A stretch of DNA of 64,000 nucleotides from Candidatus Nanosynbacter sp. TM7-053 (lineage in GTDB: Bacteria; Patescibacteriota; Saccharimonadia; Saccharimonadales; Saccharimonadaceae), in contig NZ_JAJQJX010000002.1 of the NCBI RefSeq assembly GCF_022828375.1, positions 145,868 to 209,867 on the forward strand, read 5' to 3'. Position 1 is the stretch's first letter. Each line of letters opens with the position of its first letter. Both the position numbers and the translations under genes were made by a program. Below are positions 52,141-61,039 of this stretch, piece by piece. Below the pieces are notes generated by a model. It saw only the letters and a program-made list of their open reading frames with translations. It had not been told where the DNA came from and made no database searches.

Positions 52141-54801
52141 TTAGTGAACTTGAATGCTGCCGGTTGAAGTAGCGGTGTAATATGCAGAGTCTCTTACGGT
52201 CACAGAAACTGTGTGTGCTCCTGTCGTATCAAGCTCTACCGTAGCGGTCTGCTTGCCGCTTGAAGTAATTTCTGAACTTTTAATACTCTTTCCGTCCACG
52301 GTAATTTCGATTGCCGATAAGCCCCAAGTTCCTGCTGTAATATCAACATTTATCGTATATTTCTTACCGCTGTTGGTGTATGATATTGCTCCAATTTGCG
52401 GTTTAGTGTCGTCGCACTTGTGAACGTCATCTTCTGCGTTCGCGTCGTAGCCTGAAGGAACGGTGATTGATTCTTTCTTAGTCAAAGGATCAATAATCTT
52501 TGTCACTTCAATCTCTTCCTTTGCGCCATCCGGAGTACAGTTTGTTGCCTTTTTCTTAGAGACTTTATCGAAGGTAATTTTCTCTGTAGATTGACTTTGT
52601 CTTTTATTCCACCATGATGGATAGAGCTCACCGTTGACAGTCTGGATTCCGCTTGGTCGCTCATACCATTGACCTGACTTCCATTTGCCTTCCTTGGCGT
52701 AAACTTGGGTGTGGGCGAACTCCATAACCTTTCTAATCACCGGCATTCCGTAGTTAGAAGCTGATGTACCAATCACGCTGGTGTCGGAGTTTCCGAGCCA
52801 CATTCCCATGACTAGAGCTGGGCTGTAGTTGATAATCCAGAGGTCTTTTGGCTGCGAGCCTTTGTCCGATGTACCGGTCTTTGCAGAGGTTCGAACGCCA
52901 TTGACACCCATCCAGCCGTGAAGTCCAGGAGTTCGGTCGGACAAGATGTCGTTCACAATGTATGCTGATTGAGAATCGACAACTTGCTTGCCTTCATCTT
53001 TCCATTTTTTCAGAGTTTCGCCTTGGCTGTTCTTTACTTCAATAACACTTGAAATGTCTTTTTGGACTCCCATTCGCGCCAATGTTGAGTAGGCGTTCAC
53101 CAATTCTGTCTGTTTGGTTCCACATGCGCCGATTGCCGCACCGAGTCCGTAACCACCGGCATTTTCTTCCTGACGGCAATAGTTAGGATCGCCCATCCTG
53201 CGGATTCCCTCGACGACAGGCTTAGCGGATCCGTCGCCAACGATGTAAGCGGCTTTAATGGCTGGGACGTTTCGGGATAGGGCTAGTGCTCTTCGAATAT
53301 TGATGGCACCCATAAACTTATTGTCCCAGTTTCTCAGAGTCGCGCCGTACAGTTTATCAATGTTTTCATCGGCTAAGACTGTGCCACTGCCGTATGCTTG
53401 CTTGCTGTCGTGTTTGTCGAATAATTGAGCAAAGACAAGCGACTTAATCGTGGAACCTGGCTGGATATAGGAAACTGCGGCGTTGTCCTGACCGAAGCCA
53501 GTGTAATTAAAGTCACGGCTACCAACAAGTGCTACGATTTGTCCAGTCTGAACATCTTCGACTGTTGCGGCGCCGTTACTAATTCGCACAGAATCTGGTC
53601 GACCCGTTGCAAAGAACGACTTCATCTCATTTTCAAGTTTCTCCTGAATTCGCCAGTCAAGGGTGGTTTTAATTGTCAATCCACCGCGTCCAACTACTGA
53701 TTCGCCAAGCTCTTTACTTAACTGATTGCGAACCATCAATAGGAAGTGAGGAGCCTTAATATTCTCCAAGTGCTCGGTCTGTGGCTTAAGCGTGCTTAAA
53801 ATGTCAATCTTTTTAGCTTTTTCAGCCTCGTCCTTGGTAATAACACCTTGCTCAGCCATGTAATCCAAAACTGTATGTTGTCGGGCAATCAAAGCTTTAT
53901 TTCCAGCGGTGTTATATGGATTGTAGTAAGTCGGATTCTGTGGAATACCAGCAATTAGCGCCGCTTCCGCTAGCGTCAGATCTTTAGCGTGCTTACCAAA
54001 GTATGTTTGAGCGGCAGACTCTGCGCCGTTACGACGACCGCCGTACGGAGATTCATTCAGATATAATGACAGAATTTGGTCTTTGCTATACATGCGCTCG
54101 ACTTCAATTGCGAGGATGATTTCCTTGATCTTTCGAGGAATACCGCTAATCGATCGGTCGCCAGCCTCATCTGCGAAGAAGACTTGTTTGACTAGCTGCT
54201 GTGTCAGAGTCGATCCACCCTGAACTTGGCGTCGTGAAGCAGTTGAGAGCATTGCGCGCAACATACCGCTAAGACTGATGCCGTGGTGATTATAGAAGTT
54301 TCGGTCCTCAATTGCGACAGTGGCTTTTTTCAAATAGTCGCTAATCTGGTCAGATTCGACAACCAATTGATAATTGCCCGTGCCTTTATCTTCCCAAAGT
54401 AAATTATCATTACGGTCGTAATATTTAGTAACGGTCGTCTGAACACGCTTAGCAAGTTCACCAGGGCGAATTTTATCGAGATCCTTGCGGAAGTAAGCGA
54501 ACATTCCGCCGATAAGTAGCAACATCAACAAAATACTGACGCCAAGAATTTTCAGCGCCATCAGTCCGCCGCGCTTGGAGAACCAATATTTCGCTAGTCG
54601 CTTTGGGTGTAATCGATAAAAGAATCGCTTTACGGGATGTTTCGGCAAAGTCGCCAAATATTCCGCTCGTTCGCGCGCGTCCTTGTCTTTTTTAGTCTTA
54701 TGTTTCTGCGCCAAATTGGCATATAAGTTCATCCGTTTCGACGGAGATTTCTTATCGCTTGAGCCGTGTCCGGCGGTGCTTATCGTAGTCTTTTTCTTCA
54801 C
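52141..54801 (-). CDS. Class A penicillin-binding protein (PBP1A-like)
   Basis: 886 aa from GTG 54801; TATAAT (54808-54813) ends exactly 6 nt upstream, a leaderless GTG start. A basic cytoplasmic N-terminus, one membrane helix (~83-105), GT51 glycosyltransferase (AIEDRNFYNHHG; QGGSTLTQQLVKQVF), transpeptidase with Ser-x-x-Lys in PGSTIKSLVF and KTGTSDKGS, and a C-terminal Ig-like domain. It polymerises and cross-links peptidoglycan. It is divergent from tyrS. Confidence 0.96.
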   Translation of the reverse strand: MKKKTTISTAGHGSSDKKSPSKRMNLYANLAQKHKTKKDKDARERAEYLATLPKHPVKRFFYRLHPKRLAKYWFSKRGGLMALKILGVSILLMLLLIGGMFAYFRKDLDKIRPGELAKRVQTTVTKYYDRNDNLLWEDKGTGNYQLVVESDQISDYLKKATVAIEDRNFYNHHGISLSGMLRAMLSTASRRQVQGGSTLTQQLVKQVFFADEAGDRSISGIPRKIKEIILAIEVERMYSKDQILSLYLNESPYGGRRNGAESAAQTYFGKHAKDLTLAEAALIAGIPQNPTYYNPYNTAGNKALIARQHTVLDYMAEQGVITKDEAEKAKKIDILSTLKPQTEHLENIKAPHFLLMVRNQLSKELGESVVGRGGLTIKTTLDWRIQEKLENEMKSFFATGRPDSVRISNGAATVEDVQTGQIVALVGSRDFNYTGFGQDNAAVSYIQPGSTIKSLVFAQLFDKHDSKQAYGSGTVLADENIDKLYGATLRNWDNKFMGAINIRRALALSRNVPAIKAAYIVGDGSAKPVVEGIRRMGDPNYCRQEENAGGYGLGAAIGACGTKQTELVNAYSTLARMGVQKDISSVIEVKNSQGETLKKWKDEGKQVVDSQSAYIVNDILSDRTPGLHGWMGVNGVRTSAKTGTSDKGSQPKDLWIINYSPALVMGMWLGNSDTSVIGTSASNYGMPVIRKVMEFAHTQVYAKEGKWKSGQWYERPSGIQTVNGELYPSWWNKRQSQSTEKITFDKVSKKKATNCTPDGAKEEIEVTKIIDPLTKKESITVPSGYDANAEDDVHKCDDTKPQIGAISYTNSGKKYTINVDITAGTWGLSAIEITVDGKSIKSSEITSSGKQTATVELDTTGAHTVSVTVRDSAYYTATSTGSIQVH

Positions 54802-54875
54802 AATTCTATTATATCACGCATATGTTTCGCTTCAATTGTAAAATTGCTATACTAGTTATATAGAAAAGGAGTGAT

Positions 54876-56099
54876 ATGAAATTATCAGAAGAATTACAAT
54901 GGCGCGGATTTGTCAATCAAATGACATTCGACGATATTAGCAAGGTTGATACGCCGCGCAAGTTCTATTTTGGCGTTGACCCAAGCGCTGATAGTATGCA
55001 GATTGGTAATTTAGCAGCAGCAATGATGGTGCGGCTATTTATGGAATATGGTCACGAAGCTTATCTGCTAGTAGGCGGGGCTACTGGTATGATTGGTGAT
55101 CCGGACGGCAGGAAAGACGAGCGTGAAATCCGCAATGCTGACACGGTGGCGCATAACGTGGAGTGCATCTCGGCGCAGTACAGGCGCGTTTTTGAGGGGC
55201 GTGACTTTCATCTTGTTAATAACGCTGATTGGTTTCGTAATATAAACTATATCGATTTCTTATATAAAGTTGGTAAATATATGTCAATGACACAGCTGCT
55301 TGATCGCGAGTTTGTCCAATCGCGCATCGGCGAGGGCGGCAGCGGTATTAGTTATGCTGAGTTTAGCTACTCATTAATGCAGGGCTATGACTTCTTGCAC
55401 TTATTCCGAGAGCACGGTGTTACGCTACAGGTGTGCGGCGCTGATCAGTGGGGAAACTCGACGACTGGCGTTAGCCTTATCCGCAAGCTAGAGGGCGGCG
55501 AAGCGCACGTTTACTCAGTGCCGTTGGTCATCAATAAAGCAACTGGCCGTAAGTTTGGTAAGTCTGAAGGCGGTGCAATTTGGCTTGATGAAAATAAAAC
55601 CAGCGTATATAAGTTTTATCAATTCTGGCTAAATGTTGATGATGACGGTGTAATCGACTATATGAAGATGTACACTACGCTAGACCGCGATACGATTGAA
55701 GCTATTGCTGAAAATCATGCTGTAAATCCTGGTGCTCGTTCGGCTCAGAAGGTTTTGGCTCGTGAAGTTACTGACATTGTTCACGGTAGCGCGCGTCGTG
55801 AATCTGTTGAGCGTGTGAACGAAGTTTTATTCGGTGGTGGCGATTTTAAGAAATTGTCAGACGATGATTTAGGCGCTTTGGCTGAGGAAATTCCTTGCGT
55901 TGATGCTGGAATTGATGTGATTGGAGCGTTGGTAGAATCTGGTGCAGTCGGCTCTAACGGCGAAGCGAAGCGATTGTTAAAATCTGGCGCCATTAGCCTA
56001 AACGGCGAAAAACTTGCCGAAAATAAAGTCGTCAACGCCACATCGCTGCTGAAAAAAGGCAAAAATACATTTGTGCTAATTATGGGGGAAAATGAATAA
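54876..56099 (+). CDS. tyrS: Tyrosyl-tRNA synthetase
   Basis: 407 aa. Class I signature variant in PSADSMQIGNLAAAMM (HIGH-like), a tyrosine-binding pocket (YLLVGGATGMIGDPDGRKDER, LQVCGADQWGNSTTGV), KMSKS-like KFGKSEGGAIW and a C-terminal S4 RNA-binding domain (EAKRLLKSGAISLNGEKL). TATACT lies ~22 nt upstream and AAAGGAG gives the start. No T-box leader. It heads the tyrS-HAD-recG-PLC-rsmD operon. Confidence 0.97.
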   Translation: MKLSEELQWRGFVNQMTFDDISKVDTPRKFYFGVDPSADSMQIGNLAAAMMVRLFMEYGHEAYLLVGGATGMIGDPDGRKDEREIRNADTVAHNVECISAQYRRVFEGRDFHLVNNADWFRNINYIDFLYKVGKYMSMTQLLDREFVQSRIGEGGSGISYAEFSYSLMQGYDFLHLFREHGVTLQVCGADQWGNSTTGVSLIRKLEGGEAHVYSVPLVINKATGRKFGKSEGGAIWLDENKTSVYKFYQFWLNVDDDGVIDYMKMYTTLDRDTIEAIAENHAVNPGARSAQKVLAREVTDIVHGSARRESVERVNEVLFGGGDFKKLSDDDLGALAEEIPCVDAGIDVIGALVESGAVGSNGEAKRLLKSGAISLNGEKLAENKVVNATSLLKKGKNTFVLIMGENE

Positions 56100-56854
56100 T
56101 GAAAAGAATTATCGGTTTTGACTTGGACGATACGTTAGCAATTACAAAATCGCCAATTAGCGACCGTATGGCGGAGATTCTTAGTCGATTGCTTGAGAAC
56201 TATGACGTTTGCGTGATTACGGGCGGCACGTTTCAACAGATAAAGAAGCAGGTGATTGATAGGTTGAACGTTACTCCGGAGTCGCTTCAGAAGTTTCACG
56301 CGATGCCGACTTGCGGTACTCGATATTATCGATTTGACTCCGCCGATGATGAATGGAAAATTCAGTATGCGAATGATTTGTCTGACGAGCAAAAAACTCA
56401 GATAACCGCGGCATTGGAAGAAGTAGCGAAGGAAATGGGCATTTGGTGCGAGAACCCTGCGGGCGAAATAATTGAAGATCGACATAGCCAGATTACTATG
56501 TCGGCTTTGGGGCAGCAGGCTACACCTGAAGATAAATATGCGTGGGCTGAAAAATATAAGGATGTTCGTCCGATATATCGCGACAAGGTGGCGGAGAAGT
56601 TGCCTGGACTTGAGGTGCGAATTGGTGGTACGACCAGCACTGACATCACGCTTCCGGGAATCGATAAGGCTTATGGAATTGGCAGGTTGCTTGAACTGAA
56701 TGGCTGGTCAAAAGGAGAAACACTGTTCTTTGGTGACAAAATTGAAGAAGGTGGCAATGATTTTCCAGTTAAGCAAATGGGCGTAGATTCAATCGGCGTG
56801 AGAGGTTGGGAAGATACGGCTTACGCTCTGGAAGGCATCAACGCCGTTTCGTAG
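56099..56854 (+). CDS. HAD-IIB phosphatase, phosphomannomutase/SPP-like
   Basis: 251 aa. HAD motif I FDLDDTLAITKSPIS (D8-x-D10), motif II VITGG, a cap with MSALGQQATPEDK, the RIGGTTSTDITLPGIDKAYGI motif and motif IV FGDKIEEGGNDFPV. The cap and motifs resemble eukaryote-type phosphomannomutase and sucrose-phosphate phosphatase relatives. It may act as a phosphomannomutase or a sugar phosphatase. It overlaps tyrS by 1 bp and touches recG. Confidence 0.85.
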   Translation: MKRIIGFDLDDTLAITKSPISDRMAEILSRLLENYDVCVITGGTFQQIKKQVIDRLNVTPESLQKFHAMPTCGTRYYRFDSADDEWKIQYANDLSDEQKTQITAALEEVAKEMGIWCENPAGEIIEDRHSQITMSALGQQATPEDKYAWAEKYKDVRPIYRDKVAEKLPGLEVRIGGTTSTDITLPGIDKAYGIGRLLELNGWSKGETLFFGDKIEEGGNDFPVKQMGVDSIGVRGWEDTAYALEGINAVS

Positions 56855-58897
56855 ATGAAACTAGCAACTCCTCTCGAGCAAATTAAAGGCGTAGGACCGA
56901 AAACTGTTCAGGCTCTAGCGGCGGCTGGTCTTAAAACGATTTCTGACGCTTTGGATTTCTTACCGCGAGCATATGACGACTATTCAACCGCGGTTAATAT
57001 TGCAGATCTTCAGCCGGGAAAAGTTACGGTTAAGGCGCGCTGCGAGTCGGTTTCGACGCGTATTGTTCGGCGCGGACTTAGAATCACGACCGCAGTTTTG
57101 GCGGATAAATCAGGCAAAGTTAAGGCGGTTTGGTTCAATCAGCCGTACCGCGAAACGCAATTAAAATCTGATGCGGAATTTATTTTTTCTGGTCAATTTG
57201 GTATGCAATATAATCGCTATCAAATCAATAATCCGTCCGTCGAGCTGGCGAAAGAAATTGCCAAAACTGCTGCGGAAAATAATTCTGGAATTCAGCCAGT
57301 TTATAAGTCGATTAAAAATATCCGTCCAAAAACCGTGCAAGATTTGATGAAAAATATTCGTCCAATTATGGATTTTTTGCCTGAGACTTTGCCAGAAAAC
57401 ATTATTCGGCGCCAAAAATTGGTTAGTCGATCTGAGGCGGTTAAATTTCTTCACGCGCCAAAAACTCACGAGGAAATTTCCCGCGGTCGTGAGCGCCTGG
57501 CGTTTGAGGAGTTGTTCGAGATGATATTGGCGGCACAATTTAATAAGCAAGAACAAACCAGATTAACAGGCTGGAAGATTCCGTTCAATAAGTCGGTCGT
57601 GAAGAGTTTCGTTGATCAATTGCCGTTTCCTTTGACGAATGCTCAGCGTCGAGCTGCGTGGCAAATTCTGCAAGATTTGGAGTCTGACCATCCGATGAAT
57701 CGGTTATTGCAAGGAGATGTTGGCTCGGGAAAAACTGTCGTTGCGGGATTGGTGGCGGCGGAAGTGGCGAAGGCCGGTTTTCAGACGGCAATTATGGCGC
57801 CGACGGAGATTTTGGCGCAGCAACATGCGAAGACGCTTGACGAGCTATTGTCGCCATTTGGTGTGTCTGTCGCGCTTCTGACGGGCCACGTGAAAGGTGC
57901 GGCGCGCAGTCAATTGTTGGACAATTTGGCTATTGGTAACATTGATGTTGTGGTTGGTACTCACGCGCTAATTCAGGAAAAGGTTGCGTATCATAAATTA
58001 GGTTTCGCAGTGATTGACGAACAACATCGATTTGGCGTAAAGCAACGACAAGCTTTGTTGGAAAAGTCTGATTTTATGCCGCATCTTTTAAGTATGACCG
58101 CCACGCCAATTCCGCGCAGCTTGGCGCTGACATTGTACGGAGAATTGGACATTTCCATTTTGGACGAGTTGCCCTCTGGTCGTCAGCCAATTCAGACTAA
58201 GATTTGGTCGCCAGCATCAGCTCCGAAGCTTTACAAATCGATTGAAAATGAGTTAGCCAAAGGTCGCCAAGCTTACGTTATTTGTCCGTTGATTGATGAT
58301 AATCCAGATAATGATAAGAAATCGGTGGAGGCGGAATATAATAAATTGTCTAAAACTATTTTCAACCATCGTCGAGTTGGGTTGTTACACGGAAAGCTTC
58401 CTGTCGAAGAAAAAGCTGAAGTGATGCAGAAATTTGCGGACGGCGAACTGGATATGTTGGTGAGTACGACTGTGGTTGAGGTTGGTGTGAATGTGCCGAA
58501 TGCGACAGTGATGCTAATTGAGAATGCGGATAATTTTGGATTGAGTCAGTTGCATCAATTGCGCGGACGAGTTGGGCGTGGGAAACATCAGAGTTTTTGT
58601 CATTTGATGATGAGCGGTCACGATAAGCCAAGCCAACGACTTCGGGAGATTGAGAAATCGCAGGATGGGTTTTATTTGGCGGAGGTTGATTTGAAATTGC
58701 GTGGACCTGGCGAGATTTACGGCAAAATGCAGCATGGGGATTTGAACTTGAAAATTGCCTCGCTGGCGGATACGGCGCTAATTGCTCGCGCTCAAACCGA
58801 AGCTGAACGCTTTGTCAAAGAGGGGCAAGATTTGCTACAATATAATCATCTGGCGCACGCCGTCAGTCGCTATCAGCGATTAACTGTTTTAAATTAA
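56855..58897 (+). CDS. recG: ATP-dependent DNA helicase RecG
   Basis: 680 aa, the normal length. An N-terminal wedge/OB domain (VTVKARCESVSTRIVRRGLRIT), helicase motif I LLQGDVGSGKTVVAGLVA, Ia TAIMAPTEILAQQHA, DEQHRFGVKQR, TATPIPRSLALTLYG, and motifs V/VI STTVVEVGVNVPNATVM and QLHQLRGRVGRG. It reverses stalled forks and branch-migrates junctions. It follows the HAD gene with no gap. Confidence 0.97.
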   Translation: MKLATPLEQIKGVGPKTVQALAAAGLKTISDALDFLPRAYDDYSTAVNIADLQPGKVTVKARCESVSTRIVRRGLRITTAVLADKSGKVKAVWFNQPYRETQLKSDAEFIFSGQFGMQYNRYQINNPSVELAKEIAKTAAENNSGIQPVYKSIKNIRPKTVQDLMKNIRPIMDFLPETLPENIIRRQKLVSRSEAVKFLHAPKTHEEISRGRERLAFEELFEMILAAQFNKQEQTRLTGWKIPFNKSVVKSFVDQLPFPLTNAQRRAAWQILQDLESDHPMNRLLQGDVGSGKTVVAGLVAAEVAKAGFQTAIMAPTEILAQQHAKTLDELLSPFGVSVALLTGHVKGAARSQLLDNLAIGNIDVVVGTHALIQEKVAYHKLGFAVIDEQHRFGVKQRQALLEKSDFMPHLLSMTATPIPRSLALTLYGELDISILDELPSGRQPIQTKIWSPASAPKLYKSIENELAKGRQAYVICPLIDDNPDNDKKSVEAEYNKLSKTIFNHRRVGLLHGKLPVEEKAEVMQKFADGELDMLVSTTVVEVGVNVPNATVMLIENADNFGLSQLHQLRGRVGRGKHQSFCHLMMSGHDKPSQRLREIEKSQDGFYLAEVDLKLRGPGEIYGKMQHGDLNLKIASLADTALIARAQTEAERFVKEGQDLLQYNHLAHAVSRYQRLTVLN

Positions 58898-58898
58898 T

Positions 58899-59723
58899 AT
58901 GTACGCAGGAACAACAATTAGGGATGGCTCTGGTCGATTTATTGGCGTCCACCAAAAAATAGATCGAGTCGCAAGGAGAAATATAAAACCGATTCTTCCT
59001 GATTGGTGCGATTTTCCTGATATTAAAAACATTCTTCATTTTGAGGGCAAGAATGGTCCTGATGGCGTCAAGCGAAAAAGTCCAGCCGTGGATGAACCGT
59101 GGCATTTTATAAATCCGGACGATCCAAATGACACTGCACTTTTGGAGATGATTGACGGACATATTGGCAATTTAGCCCGAGCACTGCGAACAAATAATTC
59201 CGAGCGAGCAGCGTTTGAGGCGGCGTGGATGGCGCATGCGATTACCGATGGTTTGACTCCGGCTCATCATTTTCCTCTGGAACAAGCTATGGCGGAACTT
59301 CGCGGCGGTGAAGGGTTGGAGACGCGAACCTCAATTTTGAAGAAAAATCTCATGAAGGGCGATAACGGAATTGAACTGATTAAGAACAACTGGAAATTCT
59401 GGGGCGCCAAAGGTATGATGACGACGCACGTGGCGTTTGAGGCTGGCGTGGCTAGCGTGGTGTCGTATCCGCGTTTTAAGGATGCAATTCCGAGTGACGA
59501 TGAGATATTGCAGGTGAAAAATCACGGCTATCGTGAGTATTATTTGGACCAAGTTCACGCCGTGGCATCGATGAAAATGTATGACAATTTTAGCAAGAGC
59601 GGCTGGACGACGGATCTTGCTTGGCAAACAAATCACGAGCTAATGCCGATTATTATAAAGTCGGTGATGTTGGGCTGGCTGGCGTCTGTCTGGAATCTCG
59701 AGGCGGAAAAAAGTGAGAGTTAG
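58899..59723 (+). CDS. Zinc-dependent phospholipase C-like protein
   Basis: 274 aa. The motif AWMAHAITDGLTPAHHFPLEQ (H-x3-D-x4-P-x-HH near residues 112-125) matches the metal-binding helix of zinc-dependent phospholipase C/S1-P1 nuclease-fold proteins, and helices dominate the rest. There is no signal peptide, which is odd for a phospholipase. It sits between recG and rsmD (1-nt gap; 11-bp overlap), so it is co-expressed with housekeeping genes. An intracellular metal-dependent hydrolase of unknown substrate is the safest reading. Confidence 0.6.
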   Translation: MYAGTTIRDGSGRFIGVHQKIDRVARRNIKPILPDWCDFPDIKNILHFEGKNGPDGVKRKSPAVDEPWHFINPDDPNDTALLEMIDGHIGNLARALRTNNSERAAFEAAWMAHAITDGLTPAHHFPLEQAMAELRGGEGLETRTSILKKNLMKGDNGIELIKNNWKFWGAKGMMTTHVAFEAGVASVVSYPRFKDAIPSDDEILQVKNHGYREYYLDQVHAVASMKMYDNFSKSGWTTDLAWQTNHELMPIIIKSVMLGWLASVWNLEAEKSES

Positions 59724-60261
59724 GATTATCTCTGGCGAATTTGGCGGACGATTTATAAAAACTCCGCCTGGCTCAACGACGCATCCTATGGGCGAGCGAG
59801 TGCGCTCAGCTATGTTCAATTCTTTGGGTGAATCAATACGCGGCGCGCGGGTTTTGGATGCTTTTGCGGGGTCTGGTGCTGTTGGACTAGAGGCGTTAAG
59901 TCGCGGCGCGGAATCGGCGGTTTTTGTGGAGCGAGATCGAGTCGCTCAGCGAGTAATTGCTGAAAACATAAGCATTTTGGGGGTCGAAGAAAAATCTATT
60001 GTAATAAAAACAACGATAGTAAATTGGCTAGAAAGTGCGAGTTCAACAGGGGAGTTCGATATTATTTTTGCCGATCCGCCGTACCACAATCCGCAGTTTT
60101 CCACAGTTTCTAAGCTAATGAGACTACTCAAACCGGGTGGAACTATGATATTATCACATCCAGGAATAGGTGAGGTGCCAGTTCAAGACAAAACTGTTGT
60201 GGTGGACAGTCGTAGTTATGGGGAGGCGCACCTCACCAAGTTCCTACGATTGGAAAATTAA
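59713..60261 (+). CDS. rsmD: 16S rRNA (guanine966-N2)-methyltransferase
   Basis: 182 aa from GTG 59713. RIISGEFGGRFIKTPPG, HPMGERVRSAMFNSLG, the SAM site VLDAFAGSGAVGLEALSRGA and catalytic FADPPYHN (DPPY) are the RsmD pattern. It methylates G966 of 16S rRNA. It overlaps the preceding gene by 11 bp and ends the operon at a terminator. Confidence 0.95.
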   Translation: MRVRIISGEFGGRFIKTPPGSTTHPMGERVRSAMFNSLGESIRGARVLDAFAGSGAVGLEALSRGAESAVFVERDRVAQRVIAENISILGVEEKSIVIKTTIVNWLESASSTGEFDIIFADPPYHNPQFSTVSKLMRLLKPGGTMILSHPGIGEVPVQDKTVVVDSRSYGEAHLTKFLRLEN

Positions 60262-60272
60262 ATTCTTATAGG

Positions 60273-60302
60273 TCGTTCTGATGCTTGTCAGGACGATTTT
60301 TG
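60273..60302 (+). terminator. Rho-independent terminator of the tyrS-rsmD operon
   Basis: TCGTTCTGA pairs with TCAGGACGA (9 bp, one GU) over TGCTTG, followed by a T run. Confidence 0.9.
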
Positions 60303-60332
60303 TTGTATAGCAAAATTTCTGGGTTTTTACGG

Positions 60333-60551
60333 CTATAGAGCCACTGTGTATTTAGATGCGCTTTCCGTACGTCGTCGCAATTCACTATTTATATCTTCAA
60401 GCATGGAAGTTGCCTCATCTACGCTTAGTTTTCTTGCTCGTAATTGCTCGACTATATCTGAATGTAGTTTTAGCAATTCTTCCATCAATAAGGCCTCCAG
60501 TAAGGCTCCTTCTCCTTTTGCGTCACAGACTTCTCTTCTATTGATTTCCAT
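60333..60551 (-). CDS. Small helical protein (72 aa)
   Basis: 72 aa, mostly charged helix with a heptad pattern (EALLMEELLKLHSDIVEQLRARKLSVDEATSMLEDI) and an Arg-rich end. No family is recognised; the size and charge fit a small regulatory or antitoxin-like protein. TATAAA lies ~9 nt from the ATG without a ribosome site. It converges with rsmD. Confidence 0.5.
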   Translation of the reverse strand: MEINRREVCDAKGEGALLEALLMEELLKLHSDIVEQLRARKLSVDEATSMLEDINSELRRRTESASKYTVAL

Positions 60552-60708
60552 TGTTTATATTTTATAATAATTATTCTATTAATGCAAGCGGCAAGCTGAT
60601 GACGGAGCTGTTTCGTTTAATGGTGTCATGAAGTTAACTCTACCACTACATCTGGTGGTGTCGTATAATGGTTTATAGACAAAGTAAAAAGAGGAGGAAT
60701 GTAGAAAA
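60552..60708 (+). promoter_or_regulatory. Promoter and leader of the 104-aa gene
   Basis: ACCAC/GTGGT (8-nt loop, about 60642-60660) lies just upstream of TATAAT (about 60664). The leader holds GAGGAGGA, followed by an ATG directly joined to TAG (60699-60704) and then the likely start ATG 60709. The inverted repeat could be an operator. Confidence 0.4.
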
Positions 60709-61023
60709 ATGCCGTGTATTGATTGTTTACCAGGTGGAACAAACACAAATTCGCAACGAGTAATATTGAACGATAATCTGGATGGCTTCGGTACTTATGG
60801 GGAAGCTAGTAAGGTTGGTGACGAGGAGTTAGAAAACGATACGACAAAATCTAGTCAAAATAGCTACCCAGATGTTCTTGATGATTACTATTCAGACTTG
60901 GAAGCTCTCACCAAGGCTGCCGACAATAAGAAAACTAAAGAGGAAATGGCTAGGTTGGCGACTGGATGCGCGGGTCTCTATCCCATAGAGGAGTGCAACA
61001 CGGAAACGGGGATAGTGTTCTAG
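60709..61023 (+). CDS. Hypothetical protein (104 aa)
   Basis: 104 aa, acidic, without a membrane segment. The N-terminus has CIDC (C-x2-C), and the C-terminus two more Cys (GCAGLYPIEEC), so it might bind metal or form disulfides. The middle (YPDVLDDYYSDLEALTKAAD) looks helical. No family is recognised. It has its own promoter and ribosome site, and converges with the glucosidase gene. Confidence 0.5.
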   Translation: MPCIDCLPGGTNTNSQRVILNDNLDGFGTYGEASKVGDEELENDTTKSSQNSYPDVLDDYYSDLEALTKAADNKKTKEEMARLATGCAGLYPIEECNTETGIVF

Positions 61024-61039
61024 TTGAATGTTTTTGTTG

